Of a stretch of 10,746 nt of DNA, positions 1-7,111 are shown piece by piece; position 1 is the stretch's first letter, and every line of letters starts with the position of its first letter. The stretch covers positions 1 through 10,746 of the forward strand of contig JAJNDJ010000010.1 of assembly GCA_021156345.1 (NCBI GenBank), written 5' to 3'. Below the pieces are notes generated by a model, which did no database searches, was not told the origin of the DNA, and saw only the letters and a list, made by a program, of their open reading frames with translations. The DNA comes from Rubrobacteraceae bacterium (GTDB lineage Bacteria > Actinomycetota > Rubrobacteria > Rubrobacterales > Rubrobacteraceae). A program made the translations under genes and the position numbers.

Positions 1-83
1 CCCGGTCCCACGAACCTGAACCGGCTCCCGAAGGTGGAAGGAGGCTCGGTCCTGCCCTCGCGCTCATTAGCTACGTCCGCCAT
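1..83 (-). CDS. N-terminal fragment of an unidentified protein, cut by the left window edge
   Basis: An ATG at 83-81 on the minus strand opens a reading frame with no stop before the window edge (27 full codons). It is preceded by GGAGGAA (98-92) with 8 nt spacing, close to ideal for a ribosome binding site. The visible residues begin MADVANEREGRTEPP and end RFRFVGPG. The start is polar and charged, with no signal peptide or membrane segment yet. A charged tail followed by a basic stretch and a G-P-G sequence would fit the cytoplasmic start of a membrane transporter, for example of the NRAMP type, but that is a guess from very few residues. The function is unassigned. The start-site call is much firmer than any product call. 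Confidence 0.6.
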   Translation of the reverse strand, partial: MADVANEREGRTEPPSTFGSRFRFVGP

Positions 84-394
84 CTTCGCCCTTCCTCCAT
101 GCTCGTTATCGAGATATCCCCTGGCACATTAGACACTAATCGCTGTCAGAGCACAATAGCGCTGGCGGGACCGTTGTCGCGATCGACCCCGCCTCGGTCG
201 ACGCCGATTACGACAGCGGCGCTGCCCTTCACCATTCAGCTCGGCGTCGAAGGGGTCATGACCTTGCGGCTGAACGCGTAGAGGCGAGCGTAGGTGAAAA
301 ACACAGACCGGACCTGATCCCCGTGGCACATCAGCCAGAAGCACGGGACGGAACTACGAAAATGCGCTCCGCTCGAGTATAAGATGGGTAAACA
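84..394. other. Intergenic region between divergent genes
   Basis: No convincing gene. It separates the minus-strand gene starting at 83 from the plus-strand ORF starting at 395. Short open frames on both strands show no family features and no ribosome binding site. Apart from the promoter candidate at 128-156, there is a TATAAG at 378-383, 11 nt before the GTG at 395. That is too close to serve with a normal leader and has no good -35 partner. Confidence 0.5.
128..156 (-). promoter_or_regulatory. Possible sigma-70-type promoter for the left-edge gene
   Basis: On the minus strand TTGTGC (156-151) and TCTAAT (133-128) are separated by exactly 17 nt. The -10 box matches the consensus at five of six positions, the -35 box at three of six. 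A start about 7 nt beyond the -10 would give a leader of roughly 40 nt containing the GGAGGAA site of the gene starting at 83. Position and spacing support it; the weak -35 leaves it a candidate only. Confidence 0.3.
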
Positions 395-1324
395 GTGCCC
401 TTCGTGAGCATGTTGGCTGTGGTGATACTCTTGGTTGGCTGCAGCCAAGCCGCGCCATCTGTCGAGAAGCAGCACAAGAGAGAACCTCCAGAGCGGATAG
501 AGAAGGTCCCGCTAAAAGGATCATCTACCGACCTACCCGCCTACGACATAACCTTGGAGCAAGACTGCGCCGAGAGCGGCGTCGTGGGCAAATGCTACGG
601 TGTCTCCACTGATGCCACCTCAAGAGAGGAGTTGGAAGTCATCACCGCCGACCTCTGGCTCGGTAGCCCTGGGTACCTGGCCGTCCTGGTGACGTTCTAC
701 TCCAAAAAGCCGACCGCAGAGCTCAGCGCCGCGGGGACGCTCCTTGGCGGGCGACAGCTGACGGTCGTTACGGTGGACATGCCGCTCTCCACCGCGCCGA
801 TAACCGGGCGCCGCACGGCCGACGCCGCCATCTCTAAGGCTTACGGGGGCAGGGGCGCCGCGGTCCACTCGCCCAGCTCCGAACGACCAGGTGCCATCAG
901 CGACCAGCTCACCAGGGATTTCGCCGCAATGGGGTTCCCCCTGGCGACCGGCGACACGCCCGTCGGCACGCCCCACCGCCTGGTGGAGGTCTACCCCCAT
1001 CCGGCCCTGATGACCCTGACCGGGGCAGGCGGTAGCCTGCCCTACAAGGTAAGCAGGAGCCGGAGGTACTGGCCGAAGAGCTCCCCTGCAGAACGCAGGG
1101 CTAAGCTGTTAACCCAGTTTGCGCAGATAGCCTCGGCGCTAAAGGGCGAGATCCGCGACATCCCCATCGAGCTACCCGACCCTGACATCACGATTTCCAC
1201 CTCGGGACTGAAGCGCTACGAGGACTCGCTGGATGCCCTCGTCTGCGCCTGGGTAGGCGCCAAGTACCTCCTAGGAGAGGCGGTGCCGTACAGCGACTGC
1301 TCCGCCGCCATCTGGGTACCATAG
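395..1324 (+). CDS. Lipoprotein-like N-terminus fused to a truncated DUF429 protein
   Basis: The 309-residue frame has two unlike parts. Residues 1-16 form a short hydrophobic segment ending in the lipobox-like L-V-G-C16, followed by a polar linker and a region (about 46-115, C58 and C67) resembling small secreted actinobacterial lipoproteins. From about residue 121 to the end it reads as DUF429, a predicted RNase H-fold family: VTVDMPL (126-131), PITGRR (135-140), LVEVYPHPAL (196-205), LPYKVSRSRRYWP (215-227), RYEDSLDALVCAW (274-286) and a terminal AAIWVP. The usual DUF429 N-terminal strands with the first acidic residue are missing, so activity is doubtful. The GTG at 395 is the earliest possible start because a TAA sits at 389-391; 404 (GTG) and 410 (ATG) are alternatives. 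The signal region has no basic residue and the Shine-Dalgarno is weak. I infer a deletion fusion of two genes. The DUF429 call is good; the lipoprotein reading is moderate. Confidence 0.65.
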   Translation: MPFVSMLAVVILLVGCSQAAPSVEKQHKREPPERIEKVPLKGSSTDLPAYDITLEQDCAESGVVGKCYGVSTDATSREELEVITADLWLGSPGYLAVLVTFYSKKPTAELSAAGTLLGGRQLTVVTVDMPLSTAPITGRRTADAAISKAYGGRGAAVHSPSSERPGAISDQLTRDFAAMGFPLATGDTPVGTPHRLVEVYPHPALMTLTGAGGSLPYKVSRSRRYWPKSSPAERRAKLLTQFAQIASALKGEIRDIPIELPDPDITISTSGLKRYEDSLDALVCAWVGAKYLLGEAVPYSDCSAAIWVP

Positions 1325-1505
1325 CCGAGCGGGGATCTTCTCCGAGACAACTATACCTACGTGACTCGACTAATATCTGTTTGATAGCAACAAGAATCTG
1401 GATGCGGTCGAGCACCGTTGGCGAAAGCCACCTTCGTTGCACACTTTCTCAGAAGCTTAACGTCTATGCATCTCTACTACTCTGAGTTGAAGGCAAACTC
1501 TCGGA

Positions 1506-1531
1506 GAGCCGACGAGCGGACTCGAACCGCT
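1506..1531 (-). repeat. Degraded tRNA-Thr 3' end, left copy of a 26-bp direct repeat
   Basis: These 26 bp are identical, in the same orientation, to 7112-7137. On the minus strand they spell the complete T arm (AGCGG-TTCGAGT-CCGCT) and the 3' acceptor strand CGTCGGC of a tRNA. Beyond 1531 similarity to the better-preserved right copy continues in pieces (CTCGTA and GAGCAGG can be aligned with small insertions), but the anticodon stem no longer pairs and no D arm or 5' acceptor strand follows. It is therefore a tRNA scar, not a functional gene. Confidence 0.7.
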
Positions 1532-1604
1532 TACCCCTGCTCCAGCTACGAGTTTGCTTGCGTACATACTAGCCCGTACTACAGCCTTTCTCGAAAAGGG
1601 TGAA

Positions 1605-1619
1605 CCTCTCCGAGAGAGG
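1605..1619. other. Perfect short hairpin
   Basis: CCTCTC (1605-1610) and GAGAGG (1614-1619) pair perfectly around a 3-nt CGA loop. No T-run follows in either direction, so it is not a typical intrinsic terminator. A second small stem, CCTTT/AAAGG, lies just upstream at about 1585-1599. Role unknown. Confidence 0.35.
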
Positions 1620-2104
1620 AGCCCTCAGCATTCAGTCAGTACAAAGGCTTAGGACCCTGCGCGTCTCAACTAGGGGGACCATTCTCTTCGAAAACTGCTC
1701 TAGTGCGTCCGGAAATTGTGCTTGTTTATGCGGGTTTCGGTGGATCGGGGGCGTAGGTTTGTCCATTCTGTACTGGTGCGTACTAGCTCGGTTGCAGTAT
1801 GGGTTGCAGTACATGCGTGGTCGGGATGAGGTTATGCGCCAGTGGAGCATTCACGGTCCCGTATATCGATCCAAGACCCAACATGTAGGGGTCTGTCGTG
1901 GAGTGTAGAGGCGCTTAGGATCGAGCATTACGGTTTTGAGGTGATGTTCTAAGCACGACGATGCTGTATGCAGACTTCCCAGAATTTACCTTCTACGAGG
2001 TTGGATGCATAGGTCGGCGCCTGGGCTGGTTCATCAGTAGGGTTGCTGGCAGCACTATCGGGTTCGTTGCTGCGCTGATCCCGATTCGGACCCGAGCTCG
2101 GCGA

Positions 2105-3832
2105 TTACGGTCGCGCTTCCTTCTGCGGCGGTGTCGCCTGTGAGGCCGCCTCCACGGCTTCCTCGACGGTCGCGAAGATTCGACCCTCGCCGGCGCCGTC
2201 GTCCGGGCGAGAGCGCCTGAGCACGTCGCGAACCTGCCCGACGTCCCGCGCGAGGAACATGGCGATGCCCCGGCCGGAGAGAGCGTCCCTAAGCTCGTCG
2301 AGCATCCGGGAGGCGGTAACGTCCACGAAAGGCACCGTCTGGGCGTCGAGGACGACAGCGTGGACGCCCTCCTCGGAGGTATGCCGCTCGACCGCTTCTC
2401 GAACGTGGTCGGCGTTGGCGAAAAACAGCCCGCTCTCCACCCGCAGCACGACCACACCGGGCATCTGCTCGTTCTCAGGGTGCCGGGCGACGTCTCCCCA
2501 GTGGCGCCTGGCGCCCGGGACGCGTCCGAGGACGGCGACGTTCGGTCGGGAAGCCCGGTAGAGGAGCAGGAGCAAGGAGACGGCGATCCCGATGAACAGG
2601 CCTGGCAGCGTGTCGAAGACGAGGACGCCGAAGAGCGCCGCCAGCGCGGCGATGAAGTCGGGGCGCGCCGCAGGTCCATAGATGCTCCCGAGCCTCCGCG
2701 TCCACACCCGGTAGAAGCCGACGAGCGAAGGTATGTCTACCAGTTCGATCAGGGCTGCTATCACGATGGCGCCTAGGGTCGCCTCTGGGAGGCTCTCGAA
2801 GAGACCCGTGAGGAAGAGCAGGGTCACGATGGTCAGCACGGCCGCGACCAGCCCGGAGAGTTCCGTCTTCGCCCCGGCGCCGCCGTTAACCGCGGTCTTG
2901 GAGAGGCTGCCGTTGACAACCATGCCGCCCGAGAAACCGGCCCCGAAGTTCGCCGCGCCTAGACCAAGCAATTCCCGGTTGGCGTCCACCTCGTAGTGAT
3001 TTTTGGCAGCGTAAGTTTTCGCCGCGCCGAGACCTTCAGCGAAGCCTACCAGGGCGATACCGACGGCTGACGGCACGAGGCCAAGGTAGTCCCTTAACGT
3101 GACGTCGGGGAGGCCAAGCGTAGGCAGGCCACCTTGGATCGTACCCACGATCTCCACGCCCTTGCGGTCCATGCCGAAGAGCAAGACGACGAGGATGCCG
3201 AAGACGACCGCCACCAGGGAGCCCGGCACGACGGGCGCCACGCGCTTGAGCACCACCGCGATGGCCAGCGAGGAGAGCCCGACGAGCAGCGTCCATCCGT
3301 TGGTGCCGCCGAGCCCGATGACAAAGTCCCAGAGTTTCTCGAAGAAGTTACCATCCGCGCCCTCGATCCCGAAGAGTTTCGGTAGCTGGCCGACTATGAT
3401 CGTGAGGGCAAGTCCGACTATGAAGCCTTTGAGCACCGGCTCGGAGATAAAGCCCGCCAGAAAGCCCAATCGGAGGAGTCCCGCAACTGCAGCCACGATG
3501 CCCGTCGTGAGCGCGAGCGCGACGGTGAGCGCGGCGAAGTCATTGGAACCTCTGGTGGCGAACTCGGCCACCGCCGCAGCCGATAGCGCGGCCGTCGCCG
3601 CCATCGGGCCCGTTACCAGGTGCTTGGAGCTACCAAGCGCAGCGTAGAGGATGAGTGCGGCGGGCGCGGCGTAGAGGCCGACTACGGGCGAGACACCGGC
3701 GATCGTAGCGTAGGCAAGCGCCTCTGGCACGAGCACGGCCCAGACCGTGAGGCCAGCGATTGCGTCTCCGCGGAACCACGCGGCTCGGTAGCCCCGCAAC
3801 GAGGAAAATAACCGGCCCCTCAATCCCACCAT
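2105..3832 (-). CDS. SulP family anion transporter with C-terminal STAS domain
   Basis: A 575-residue inner-membrane protein of the SulP/SLC26 family, which carries sulfate, bicarbonate or related anions. The N-terminal motif GDAIAGLTVWAVLVPEALAY (22-41) and following G-L-Y-A are typical of transmembrane segments 1-2. Hydrophobic segments continue to about residue 435. The family core signature sits at 288-330 (NHYEVDANRELLGLGAANF, then NGSLSKTAVNGGAGAKTELSG). A soluble STAS domain spans about 458-565, with LDAQTVPFVDVTASRML (495-511) as its nucleotide/phosphorylation loop region. The length is normal for the family. The ATG at 3832 is followed directly by GTG and lacks a clear Shine-Dalgarno; a 15-bp inverted repeat lies about 45 nt upstream. 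The gene lies 187 nt downstream of the alkyl-sulfatase on the same strand, which favours sulfate as cargo. SulP substrates cannot be read from sequence, so bicarbonate or another anion remains possible; no carbonic anhydrase is nearby. Confidence 0.92.
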   Translation of the reverse strand: MVGLRGRLFSSLRGYRAAWFRGDAIAGLTVWAVLVPEALAYATIAGVSPVVGLYAAPAALILYAALGSSKHLVTGPMAATAALSAAAVAEFATRGSNDFAALTVALALTTGIVAAVAGLLRLGFLAGFISEPVLKGFIVGLALTIIVGQLPKLFGIEGADGNFFEKLWDFVIGLGGTNGWTLLVGLSSLAIAVVLKRVAPVVPGSLVAVVFGILVVLLFGMDRKGVEIVGTIQGGLPTLGLPDVTLRDYLGLVPSAVGIALVGFAEGLGAAKTYAAKNHYEVDANRELLGLGAANFGAGFSGGMVVNGSLSKTAVNGGAGAKTELSGLVAAVLTIVTLLFLTGLFESLPEATLGAIVIAALIELVDIPSLVGFYRVWTRRLGSIYGPAARPDFIAALAALFGVLVFDTLPGLFIGIAVSLLLLLYRASRPNVAVLGRVPGARRHWGDVARHPENEQMPGVVVLRVESGLFFANADHVREAVERHTSEEGVHAVVLDAQTVPFVDVTASRMLDELRDALSGRGIAMFLARDVGQVRDVLRRSRPDDGAGEGRIFATVEEAVEAASQATPPQKEARP

Positions 3833-3875
3833 GACAGAGCTGAGACACCCTTTGAGGTGAACAGCGGTTCGAAGA

Positions 3876-3890
3876 CGGTCAGGTTGACCG
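3876..3890. promoter_or_regulatory. Inverted repeat upstream of the SulP gene, possible operator
   Basis: CGGTCA (3876-3881) and TGACCG (3885-3890) form a perfect 6-bp inverted repeat around a 3-nt centre, about 45 nt upstream of the SulP start at 3832. It lies in the 187-nt gap after the alkyl-sulfatase gene. Its size and place suit a dimeric repressor site. There is no T-run, so it is not an evident terminator. No known regulator can be named. Confidence 0.3.
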
Positions 3891-4019
3891 GATGCTTGCG
3901 TGTAATGAGCCTGCTAGGGCAGCGAGCGGTACCACCGCCGCCACACGAAGAGGCCGAAGCAACAACCGATCCCCGGTCGATACGGCCAGAGATCCGCATC
4001 GGCTTCCCGGGACCCATGC

Positions 4020-5924
4020 TCACGGCTCGATTATCGGGAACCAGAATTCAAACGAATCGAGCAGAGCGACCAGTTTCTCAAGCGGCGCAGAATCCGGCTC
4101 GACCGCGATCTCTCCCGAGCTGACCTCATCCGCGAGCGTCTTTTCGCCCAAGATCACCCGGTCGAGCGCGCTGCGGGTGAGCGTGACGGTCGCATCCGCG
4201 TCCTCTGTGGTATGCCCCAGCAGGTGATTCAACGCCCCGTTCGCGAGCTCCAGCACCGCCCGGTCTCCCGTGTCGGTAAACTCGAAGTTGAGAGTGATCC
4301 GCGTCCCGCTCGCCTTCGGCCCGTTCAGTCGCACGCCGAGATAGTTGAAGAAGAGATCGAGGCTCATCGCCCTGACGCTATCCGGGCTCACCGTGCTCGG
4401 CGCTGGGAGCTTGACCACACCCTCGCGTAACTCTTTCGCACCCGTCAGATAGAAGTTACGCCAGGGACCAGATTCTGACTGGTAGCCCATCTGCTCAAGG
4501 GCGTCGGCCTGCAATCCGCGAGCCTCCGCATTGCCCGGATCGGAGAACACGACATGATTTACGACCTCGGCGACCCAACGGTATTCGCCGCGTTCGTAGG
4601 CGGAGCGCACCTTCTCCAAGGTTGCTTCGGCGCCGCCCATGAACTCGACGTAGCGCTTGGCCACCTCCTCGGGAGGAAGGGTGTGAAGGTTCGCCGGGTT
4701 GCCATCGAACCAGCCCAGGTACTTGACGTAGGTCGCCCTCACATTGTGGTTGACCGTCTCGTAGTAGCCGCGCAGCGCCCAGTGGTGGGCGAGCTCATCG
4801 GGGAGCTCGACCATCTCGGCGATCTCCACGGGGGTGTGGCCGTGGTTGGCCAGTCGTAGGGTCTGGTCGTTGATGTAGCGGTACGCGTCCCGTCCTTTTC
4901 GCAGCAATTCGAGGACGCGGTCGGTGCCCCACACGGGCCAGTGGTGCATGCCGTACATCACTTCGGTCTTGTGCCCCCACCTGTCGATGGTCTCGTTGAG
5001 GTAACGAGACCACGCCTGCGGATCTCGAATAGCCGCACCGCGCAGGGTGTAGGTGTTGTGCAGCGTGTGGCAGCAGTTCTCGGCCGCCGTCAGCGCGCCG
5101 AGCTCCTCGATGAACCAGTGCATCTCGGCAGGCGCCTCCGTGTCTGGCGCGAGCAGGAACTCGAAGGTAAGGCCGTCGATCGTCATCCTCTGCCCGGTCT
5201 CGGTGATCTCATCGGTAGGCGGTATGAGGGTGATAGTTCCGACCGAAGTCGTCATGCCCAACCCGGCGCCGACCTGACCTTTGGGATCGGGCGGAATCAA
5301 ATTACCGTACATGTACGTAGCCCGCCGGCTCATCGCATTGCCCGCCAGCACGTTCTCTGCGACGGCCGCCTCCAGGAAACCGGCAGGTGCGACGATCTTT
5401 ACCTTGCCGGCGGCGACGTCATCTTCGGAGACGACCCCCTTCACGCCGCCGAAGTGGTCGACGTGGCTGTGCGAATGGATGACGGCCACCACAGGCTTGC
5501 GAGGACGGTGGGCAAAGTACAGTTCGAGTGCCCAGCGTGCGGCCTCGGTCGTGATGAGCGGATCGAAGACGATCAGCCCCGTGTCGCCCTCCACGATCGT
5601 GAGGTTGGAGAGATCGGCGTTGCGAACCTGGTAGAGGCGGTCGGTGACCTTGAAGAGCCCACCCTTGAGCACGAGTTGCGACTGCCGCCACAGGCTAGGG
5701 TTCACGGTGTCTGGTGCCGGGGAGTCCTCTTCGATGAACGAGAATTTCTGTGTGTTCCAGACGTCGCTTCCGTCCTCGCCTCTGATGACGCCACCATCAG
5801 GAAGGGGCGCGATGAATCCGCGTTCGGCATCCTCGAAGTCCCTACGATCCTCGAACGGTAGCTCCTCGAGCAGCTTATCGTTTACATCCTTCGTCGCCTT
5901 CGTTGCGTCCTTGCGCTCCGTCAT
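4020..5924 (-). CDS. Alkyl/aryl-sulfatase of the SdsA/BDS1 type (metallo-beta-lactamase fold, SCP2-like C-terminus)
   Basis: A 634-residue member of the zinc-dependent sulfatases that split alkyl sulfate esters into alcohol and sulfate. The metallo-beta-lactamase motif HSHVDH (H152, H154, D156, H157) is complete, followed by a family T-E-A-P-A-E-M (262-268), the AENCCHTLHNTYTLRGAAIRD block (281-301, with E282, H286 and H289) and MHHWPVWG (326-333). A helical dimerisation region follows (about 360-500), then an SCP2-like domain (about 515-634) with FNYLGVRLNG (526-535). Length is normal for the family. The ATG at 5924 has an AAGGAG Shine-Dalgarno at good distance. The N-terminus is highly charged with no signal peptide, so the protein should be cytoplasmic, unlike secreted SdsA1 of Pseudomonas. 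Substrate esters would then have to enter the cell. The SulP gene lies downstream on the same strand, probably co-expressed. Assignment to the family is firm; the substrate is unknown. Confidence 0.93.
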   Translation of the reverse strand: MTERKDATKATKDVNDKLLEELPFEDRRDFEDAERGFIAPLPDGGVIRGEDGSDVWNTQKFSFIEEDSPAPDTVNPSLWRQSQLVLKGGLFKVTDRLYQVRNADLSNLTIVEGDTGLIVFDPLITTEAARWALELYFAHRPRKPVVAVIHSHSHVDHFGGVKGVVSEDDVAAGKVKIVAPAGFLEAAVAENVLAGNAMSRRATYMYGNLIPPDPKGQVGAGLGMTTSVGTITLIPPTDEITETGQRMTIDGLTFEFLLAPDTEAPAEMHWFIEELGALTAAENCCHTLHNTYTLRGAAIRDPQAWSRYLNETIDRWGHKTEVMYGMHHWPVWGTDRVLELLRKGRDAYRYINDQTLRLANHGHTPVEIAEMVELPDELAHHWALRGYYETVNHNVRATYVKYLGWFDGNPANLHTLPPEEVAKRYVEFMGGAEATLEKVRSAYERGEYRWVAEVVNHVVFSDPGNAEARGLQADALEQMGYQSESGPWRNFYLTGAKELREGVVKLPAPSTVSPDSVRAMSLDLFFNYLGVRLNGPKASGTRITLNFEFTDTGDRAVLELANGALNHLLGHTTEDADATVTLTRSALDRVILGEKTLADEVSSGEIAVEPDSAPLEKLVALLDSFEFWFPIIEP

Positions 5925-6299
5925 CCCGTGTCTCCTTCCGCGCGGGGCTGCTCACCGCCGTCGTTTGCCATCAATGTGCCCTTACGTCGATGCCGCCGCC
6001 GTGATATCCCCCACTCGTTTACAGTTGAAGTATGAAGCAGACGGTTGTCTGGTCCCATCCCTACAGACCGTCGATGAATCCCTCTCCGGCGGGCTGCGAT
6101 TTCCCAGGTATTTGCGATGTTGCGAGTTGCAACCGCTTGCTACACAATGGTGCTATGAATGCTGCGTAATCGCCGCTTTCGACACCTGAAGGCTCACGCC
6201 GTTGTGGGGTGCTTGGAGCCGCGCTCGACGGGTCGCTTGCTACCGCTCCCGAGAAGTCGGCCTTTCGGAAGTCCGGTGTACGGAGGTCGCCCCTTACTA
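5925..6299. other. Intergenic region upstream of the alkyl-sulfatase
   Basis: No gene supported on either strand. It should hold the promoter of the alkyl-sulfatase gene (start 5924) and the end of the transcript of the DUF1269 gene (stop at 6300), but neither a clear promoter nor a hairpin with T-run can be pointed out. Two overlapping inverted pairs are visible: CAGAC/GTCTG with a 4-nt loop (6038-6042 and 6047-6051) and GACGGT/ACCGTC (6040-6045 and 6067-6072). These could be alternative stems or a regulator site some 115-150 nt upstream of the sulfatase start. Confidence 0.4.
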
Positions 6300-6788
6300 C
6301 TACCCTTGGTCGAACGCCTCGCGCAACTTCTTCTCCCGCTCCGCGGGCATGTCGGTAGAGATGATCTCGAAGTCGTCGTAGTGTTTTAGCTCGTCTATCA
6401 CCTCGTCGAGCTTCGCCTCGCTGGTGAGCGCGAACAGAGCCGAAGTGCCCTCCGTGACCTTCTCACTCACCCGCTTGATGAACTCTTCGTCGATGCCTTC
6501 GTCTTCCAACGAACTCCATAGCAGAGCGGTCGTACCCGCCGCGATCGCCGCGCCGAGGAAAGGCACGAAGAAGATAAGCCCGAACAAGAAGCCCCAGAAC
6601 GCGCCGCCTAGGGCCATCTGGCCCACGCCTTGCTTGGGCATAAGGGGCTTCTTGTTGCCCTTAGGCCAGCTGACGACCGCGGCATCCTCCAGGGTGATCA
6701 TCTGCCGCCCGTGCATGTCCTGTAGGGCTGCCATGACCCGCTCTGCTCCGGCCGGGTCGTCGAACTTCACTACCGTTAGTGTGGCCAT
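6300..6788 (-). CDS. DUF1269 family membrane protein
   Basis: A 162-residue protein matching the DUF1269 family in layout: an N-terminal soluble part beginning ATLTVVKFDDPAGAE (2-16) with LEDAAVVSWPKG (33-44), a glycine-rich hydrophobic stretch from about 58 to 92 (ALGGAFWGFLFGLIFFVPFL then GAAIAAGT), and a C-terminal soluble part with the family phrase VTEGTSALFALTSEA (111-125). The glycine-rich segment could form one or two helices or a membrane hairpin. The family has no settled biochemical role; members are often annotated as stress-related membrane proteins, which is not shown here. The ATG at 6788 is preceded by AGAGGTG a few bases upstream. It stands alone on its strand, 375 nt upstream of the alkyl-sulfatase gene, so an operon with it is uncertain. 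Confidence 0.85.
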   Translation of the reverse strand: MATLTVVKFDDPAGAERVMAALQDMHGRQMITLEDAAVVSWPKGNKKPLMPKQGVGQMALGGAFWGFLFGLIFFVPFLGAAIAAGTTALLWSSLEDEGIDEEFIKRVSEKVTEGTSALFALTSEAKLDEVIDELKHYDDFEIISTDMPAEREKKLREAFDQG

Positions 6789-6875
6789 CTCACCTCTCCC
6801 GTTGCCGACGCTCTTCTAAGACGTTCGCTCAGTCTAGGGCACAGCAGGGCATCTATCTCCGCCCAGCAGCAGTTT

Positions 6876-6887
6876 TCCCCTAGGGGA
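6876..6887. promoter_or_regulatory. 12-bp perfect palindrome, possible operator of the DUF1269 gene
   Basis: TCCCCTAGGGGA is a perfect palindrome flanked by T-rich runs, about 90 nt upstream of the DUF1269 start at 6788. With no loop it is unlikely to act as an RNA hairpin. A protein-binding site is one explanation; chance is another, since only twelve bases are involved. Confidence 0.25.
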
Positions 6888-7055
6888 TTTTTGTGCCCGG
6901 GCCTCGGAGAACTCCGTCAATGCGAAGATCGCGGAACTCGGCATCTAGGCACTTGGACGAAGCTTTTTCGACGTTGCCGCACCCACCGAAACGCGGGTAC
7001 ATCGATCAGACGGTCAATGCCAGAGGATCTACTGCTGACGTACTGCTGACAAAGC

Positions 7056-7088
7056 CCCCGACGTGAACATCGGGGAATTTCTGTTTTT
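7056..7088. terminator. Intrinsic-terminator-like hairpin next to the tRNA-Thr remnant
   Basis: CCCCGA (7056-7061) pairs with TCGGGG (7070-7075) around an 8-nt loop. On the plus strand the stem is followed by a T-rich tract (TTTCTGTTTTT, 7078-7088), the usual intrinsic terminator form, yet no plus-strand gene precedes it. On the minus strand it lies about 37 nt downstream of the tRNA-Thr 3' end and is followed by GGGCTTTG, so it may be the original terminator of that tRNA gene. Confidence 0.55.
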
Positions 7089-7111
7089 GTGCGTGTTGCA
7101 GGTAAAATAGG

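Larger units (their letters stand above)
1325..2104. other. Lower-GC stretch without a convincing gene
   Basis: About 780 nt in which no frame on either strand shows a recognisable family, good ribosome binding site or the GC-rich third positions of the neighbouring genes. Possible frames at 1418-1603, 1600-1908 and 1961-2143 look like chance. What can be seen is a degraded tRNA-Thr 3' end (1506-1531 and beyond), an inverted pair GCAAACTC (1493-1500) and GAGTTTGC (1550-1557) around it, a 6-bp hairpin at 1605-1619, a 9-bp direct repeat GTTGCAGTA at 1791-1799 and 1803-1811, and an inverted 7-bp pair TGTACTG (1769-1775) and CAGTACA (1807-1813). This composition suits debris of old insertions. 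Confidence 0.5.
6789..7111. other. Intergenic region upstream of the DUF1269 gene
   Basis: No gene supported. It contains a 12-bp perfect palindrome (6876-6887), a 10-bp tandem repeat TACTGCTGAC at 7030-7039 and 7041-7050, and a terminator-like hairpin at 7056-7088. On the minus strand a TAGACT lies about 40 nt upstream of the DUF1269 start, but without a convincing -35 box. Confidence 0.45.

Noticed and set aside
1600..1908. Plus-strand open frame of 102 codons
   Set aside because: No ribosome binding site, no recognisable motif, and codon use unlike the real genes; considered chance in a gene-free stretch.
1993..2679. Minus-strand open frame of 228 codons overlapping the SulP end
   Set aside because: It is an out-of-frame reading of the STAS region, rich in Ser/Arg/Pro, and has no features of its own.
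4941..5861. Plus-strand open frame of 306 codons
   Set aside because: It lies wholly opposite the alkyl-sulfatase, whose zinc motifs and C-terminal domain are intact; the open frame is a by-product of GC-rich codons.
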